A stretch of DNA of 64,000 nucleotides, taken from Firmicutes bacterium TM09-10. GTDB taxonomy: Bacteria > Bacillota > Clostridia > Lachnospirales > Lachnospiraceae. The position numbers and the translations under genes are program-made. The stretch lies in NCBI GenBank assembly GCA_003481005.1, contig QUKC01000005.1, positions 62,394 through 126,393 of the forward strand, written 5' to 3'. The notes beneath the pieces were generated by a model, which did not search any database, was not told where the DNA came from, and saw nothing but the letters and a program-made list of their open reading frames with translations. Shown here piece after piece: positions 61,813 to 64,000 of this stretch; positions within the stretch are counted from its first letter, which is position 1, and each line of letters opens with the position of its first letter.

Positions 61813-62905
61813 GTTTCTTTTTTCCGGCGATTTTCTGGAAGTAGTCTGCCCATTCTCGGTTGACCTTTTCCGGAAGGTATTCTGCCTGAAGCTTCGCTGC
61901 ATTTTTCCCCATTTGCTGCATCAGATCAGGATTTTCCAAAAGTTTTGTCAGTCTGTCTGCCAGCGCGTCCGAATCGTCCACCGGTACTAAGAATCCGTTT
62001 TCTCCATCACGGATCAGATCCTTTGGACCGCCGCAGGGGCAGTCCGTCGAAATACAGGCTGTGCCCAGCGACATTGCTTCGATCAGGGTGTTGGGCATTC
62101 CCTCCGTAAAGGAGGTCAGCACAAACCCATAGGCCTTTTCCAGTTTTTCCGGGACGTCCGTAATCCTGCCCGGCAGCAAAATCCGTTCTGACATGTCAAG
62201 GCTTCTGACCTCTTCTGTCAGCTCTCTGCGCAGGGGTCCGTCTCCGTACAGAATCAGGCGTGCGTCCGGGAATCGCTCTGCAATTTTACAAAATGCCCGG
62301 ATTGCCATTCTCTGGTTTTTATTTTCGTCCATCCGTCCGACTGCAACAATATCCTGCGGGCGGTCGCCCTCATACCGCGGTCGCACAAATGCCGGATTCA
62401 GGGAATTTTTCAGAATCACGCATTTTTTCTGCAGCGACGGTTGGAAAAAACGCACTGCATCCGCTGTCTGCATCACGATTCCGTCTGCCGCGTAAAACAG
62501 TGTTTTTGCAAGCAGGCGCATCCCCTTCGTCGGATACTCCTCCGTAGGCTCCGCCACAACGGAAACCACAACCTTCGTCGGCAAAAAAGCATTCGCCAAA
62601 AGTGCCATAAAATTGTTTTTGCCAATCGTAGACAGCACGACATCCGCATGGATTTCTCTGAAGATCCTGCGCAGCTTTTTGTAGCGTCGAAACAGGTTCA
62701 CGATCCGGCCGCCCTCTTCCTCCGGCGTCAGGTCGGAGATCACGCGGCGTACCCCTGCAGGCAGCTCGTATTCATTTTCTTTTTTGTACTGCGTTACCAT
62801 CGTCACATTGCAGCCCTGCTCCAGAAAGTAGGTTGCAAGGTTGACAAAAACGCGTTCGGCGCCTCCTTTTTTCAGGGAGCCGATATAAAATGCAACACTG
62901 CCCAT
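61805..62905 (-). CDS. GT4 glycosyltransferase
   Basis: A 366-residue GT-B protein. VAFYIGSLKKGGAERVFVNL, DVVLSTIGKNNFMALLANA, IVAVGRMDENKNQRMAIRAF and VLTSFTEGMPNTLIEAMSLG (EGMPN and E-x7-E) are GT4 signatures. A GGAGG-like site is nine bases before the ATG at 62905. Giant hairpin D begins just behind that site, so the leader may control translation or transcription. The gene ends just before the extended -10 elements and 120-bp tandem repeat. Confidence 0.88.
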   Translation of the reverse strand: MGSVAFYIGSLKKGGAERVFVNLATYFLEQGCNVTMVTQYKKENEYELPAGVRRVISDLTPEEEGGRIVNLFRRYKKLRRIFREIHADVVLSTIGKNNFMALLANAFLPTKVVVSVVAEPTEEYPTKGMRLLAKTLFYAADGIVMQTADAVRFFQPSLQKKCVILKNSLNPAFVRPRYEGDRPQDIVAVGRMDENKNQRMAIRAFCKIAERFPDARLILYGDGPLRRELTEEVRSLDMSERILLPGRITDVPEKLEKAYGFVLTSFTEGMPNTLIEAMSLGTACISTDCPCGGPKDLIRDGENGFLVPVDDSDALADRLTKLLENPDLMQQMGKNAAKLQAEYLPEKVNREWADYFQKIAGKKKLV

Positions 62906-62921
62906 AATTTCCTCCTAAAGA

Positions 62922-63163
62922 CTTTCTTCCGCAGTTCATTGTCCATCCGGCGCATGTCTGCGAGTCATCGAGCGGTCTGCATTCCTTTGCAATCGGCAGA
63001 CTCGCTTTCGCTCGGTTCAAAACGCAGCGGTCGCGTAAGGCTGCAAAAGACGCAGCCTAAGCGCCGGCGTTTTGAGACGGTCTGCCGATCTTTGCAAAAG
63101 GATGCAGGCCGCTCGCTGCTTCGCAGCATTGCGCCTGGATGGACAGGACTCTGCGGAAGAAAG
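62922..63163 (-). repeat. Structured repeat D: 242-bp giant hairpin, inverted orientation
   Basis: The outer arms start CTTTCTTCCGCAG (62922) and end CTGCGGAAGAAAG (63163), and pair over about 85-100 bases with small mismatches. Their sequence is unlike A, B or C. Read on the minus strand, the terminal stem is AGGCTGC-GTCTTTT-GCAGCCT, flanked by GAACCGAGCGAAAGCGAGTC, as in copy C. It lies directly 5' of the ribosome binding site of the GT4 gene. The plain stretch 63164-63312 beyond it holds no recognised gene. Confidence 0.85.
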
Positions 63164-63312
63164 GTGTGTTCTCGTGCGTGGTGCCCCGCGATCGCCCGTT
63201 GGGCGGATGCTCGGCAGAAGGGAATCTTGAATTGTTCTGTCTACAACAGTTCTATTCTGCTTGTTCTTTTTTTAACTAACGCAAACAATTCTATAATCTG
63301 TCAACTTTTCAG

Positions 63313-63341
63313 TTGCAGATACATTCCACACTTGCTACAAT
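63313..63341 (+). promoter_or_regulatory. Sigma-A promoter of the small-peptide gene
   Basis: TTGCAG (63313-63318), 17 bases, TACAAT (63336-63341). Expected start near 63348 gives a leader of about 107 bases with competing hairpins: AGTCC/GGACT, and CAGAGGG/CCCTCTG at 63386-63406. Confidence 0.65.
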
Positions 63342-63454
63342 CGGAATATGAGTGCTGTCATAACGGTAGGCGGTTAGTCCTTCTACAGAGGGACTGTGAC
63401 CCTCTGATTACATAGAAACCCAACAGGGAATCCACTGGAAAGGAGGGCTAAGCC

Positions 63455-63550
63455 ATGAGTATTGTCGATTTTATAGCAGTAGTAAGCTTCGGCTTAACCT
63501 GCTTTGGTCTGGGATATACCATTGGCAAAGATAGCAAGTCACAAAAATAG
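63455..63550 (+). CDS. 31-residue membrane peptide, candidate type I toxin
   Basis: The peptide MSIVDFIAVVSFGLTCFGLG, then YTIGKDSKSQK, is one hydrophobic helix with a charged C-terminal tail, the form of Fst/TxpA/Ldr-type toxins. GGAGG lies nine bases before the ATG; a promoter and a structured leader of about 107 bases precede it. A strong promoter on the opposite strand at 63642-63670 would make an RNA antisense to the 3' end. The two transcripts converge on a shared hairpin. It is the only plus-strand gene supported in the window. A non-toxic small membrane protein is the alternative. Confidence 0.55.
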   Translation: MSIVDFIAVVSFGLTCFGLGYTIGKDSKSQK

Positions 63551-63635
63551 CCGCCCTGTCTGGTAAACTAAGCGGCAATTTTTGTTTGTCAATTATTTAG
63601 TCAGGCTAACCGTCTATCGGCAGCACTCTTTTTCT
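63543..63635 (-). ncRNA. Candidate antisense RNA (antitoxin)
   Basis: Expected transcript from the minus-strand promoter at 63642-63670, beginning near 63635 and ending at the GCCGC/GCGGC hairpin followed by TATTTTT on the minus strand (about 63543-63576). Its 5' part (GAGTGCTGCC, CGGTTAGCC) resembles the 5' part of the toxin leader (GAGTGCTGTC, CGGTTAGTCC). It is complementary to the 3' end of the peptide mRNA. Confidence 0.5.
63550..63583. terminator. Shared bidirectional terminator-like hairpin
   Basis: GCCGC (63550-63554) pairs with GCGGC (63572-63576). AATTTTTG follows on the plus strand, and TATTTTTG on the minus strand. The stem is short and the loop 17 bases long. Confidence 0.45.
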
Positions 63636-63641
63636 ATAATC

Positions 63642-63670
63642 ATAGTATCATGCATCTATAAAAATGTCAA
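63642..63670 (-). promoter_or_regulatory. Consensus sigma-A promoter of the antisense RNA
   Basis: The minus strand has TTGACA (63665-63670), a 17-base spacer, and TACTAT (63642-63647). It is the closest to consensus of the promoters seen here and has no coding gene directly downstream. Confidence 0.7.
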
Positions 63671-63704
63671 AAAATTTATTGTCCTGACTAATCAATAACC
63701 ATTT

Positions 63705-63780
63705 AAAAACGAAGCCGAGCATAATGCTGCGTCTTTTGCAGCATTATGCACCGCTTCGTTTTTACTGAGCGAGAGCGCGT
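63705..63780 (+). repeat. Structured repeat E: terminal stem and GNRA mini-hairpin only (truncated copy)
   Basis: AAAACGAAGC, then ATAATGCTGC-GTCTTTT-GCAGCATTAT and CCGCTTCGTTTT form the inner stem (63705-63763), followed by GAGCGAGAGCGCG, where GAGA replaces GAAA. No outer arms are found on the left. It lies between the antisense promoter and the asparagine-synthase-like gene end. 63781-63842 shows nothing else. Confidence 0.75.
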
Positions 63781-63842
63781 CCTGCAGGCATTGGCTTCGC
63801 ATGACGTCCTGCGGGCGGGGCTGTTGCTGCCGGGCGGCAGAC

Positions 63843-64000
63843 TCACGCCTGCAAATAGCGTTCTGCCCATTGCTGGAAGATAAAGAACGCCCAGATGATC
63901 CGGGAGTAGTTGCTTCCGGTGTAGGCTCCGCCGTCCCCGGCACCAAGCCAGTCTGCAATCAGCTTTGAGGCTGCGTCCGCGTCGAACAGCCCCTGTTGTT
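63843..64000 (-). CDS. Asparagine-synthase-like amidotransferase, C-terminal end (cut by window edge)
   Basis: The last 51 codons are visible: QGLFDADAASKLIADWLGAG, then SNYSRIIWAFFIFQQWAERY, ending LQA. The pattern (a GLFD segment, a helix, then SRxIWxxxxFQxW) is the usual C-terminus of class-B asparagine synthases. It is a second copy besides the full gene at 56676-58559, whose end reads TQRGIWRKQIWHILRFEDWL. The rest is outside the window, so the N-terminal cysteine cannot be checked. Family assignment rests on a short segment. Confidence 0.6.
   Translation of the reverse strand, partial: QQGLFDADAASKLIADWLGAGDGGAYTGSNYSRIIWAFFIFQQWAERYLQA

Noticed and set aside
63692..63958. An 88-residue minus-strand frame at the right edge
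   Set aside because: It is out of frame with the asparagine-synthase-like C-terminus on the same strand and runs through structured repeat E; it looks like a shadow frame.

Overview
The window reads as a large, one-directional surface-glycan locus from a low-to-mid G+C Firmicute, most likely a gut Lachnospiraceae-type Clostridium relative. The reasons are AGGAGG-type ribosome binding sites, many coupled ATGA gene overlaps, and the family mix (PglK-like ABC flippases, DUF6056, TupA-like and GT11 proteins, a PD-(D/E)XK ATPase remnant). Nearly every gene lies on the minus strand, so transcription runs from about 64 kb down to 1. The only supported plus-strand gene is a 31-residue peptide near 63.5 kb. 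There are no rRNA, tRNA, CRISPR or transposase genes. Both ends of the window cut a gene. The genes right of about 36 kb look richer in G+C than those on the left, and 8.25-9.4 kb is conspicuously A+T-rich. This fits a locus assembled from pieces. Layout, in transcription order. (1) 64-53.5 kb: C-terminus of an asparagine-synthase-like protein, a candidate type I toxin-antitoxin pair, a GT4 enzyme, an acyl carrier protein, an MBOAT acyltransferase, an SGNH-like partner, a full AsnB, a GT2 and two GT11-type enzymes. (2) 53.5-42 kb: DUF6056, GT17, GT2, PglK-like ABC flippase, LIC_10190-like membrane protein, DUF5672, a Wzy-like polymerase and an acyltransferase-3 protein. (3) 42-30.5 kb: GT4, two GT2, pyruvyl transferase, GH88/105 hydrolase, Wzx flippase, GT11, a DUF3298 lipoprotein, a HAD phosphatase and RfbD. 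(4) 30.5-24.9 kb: GT-C membrane protein, FAD oxidoreductase, two GT2, DegT aminotransferase. (5) 24.7-9.4 kb, behind its own promoter: a second Wzy-like polymerase, a GT26-GT4 fusion, two GT4, three GT2, GT23-like, GT10, TupA-like, GT11, and a second PglK-like ABC flippase. (6) 9.4-1 kb: A+T-rich hydrolase, GT39-type protein, Ugd, UDP-GlcA 4-epimerase, GT2, YdjC deacetylase, GT2, and a second DUF6056 protein cut by the edge. Together these genes could build, modify and export one or more complex glycans. Ugd plus the epimerase give UDP-GlcA and UDP-GalA. AsnB-like amidotransferases could amidate uronic acids. GT10, GT11 and GT23-like enzymes predict a heavily fucosylated product. The ACP/MBOAT/SGNH set, the acyltransferase-3 protein and the pyruvyl transferase would decorate it. 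Three flippase-type exporters and two polymerases suggest more than one product or a composite locus. The most unusual content is intergenic. A family of structured repeats (four large, nearly fully self-complementary hairpins of about 196-250 bp plus one truncated copy) shares a terminal stem-loop with a conserved seven-base loop and a flanking GNRA-type mini-hairpin, while the stem sequences differ by compensating changes. Two copies with their flanks form 354-bp direct repeats around one gene. There is also a convergent small-peptide/antisense-RNA locus, an exact 120-bp tandem repeat, and a 46-bp direct repeat flanking a 2.2-kb module.
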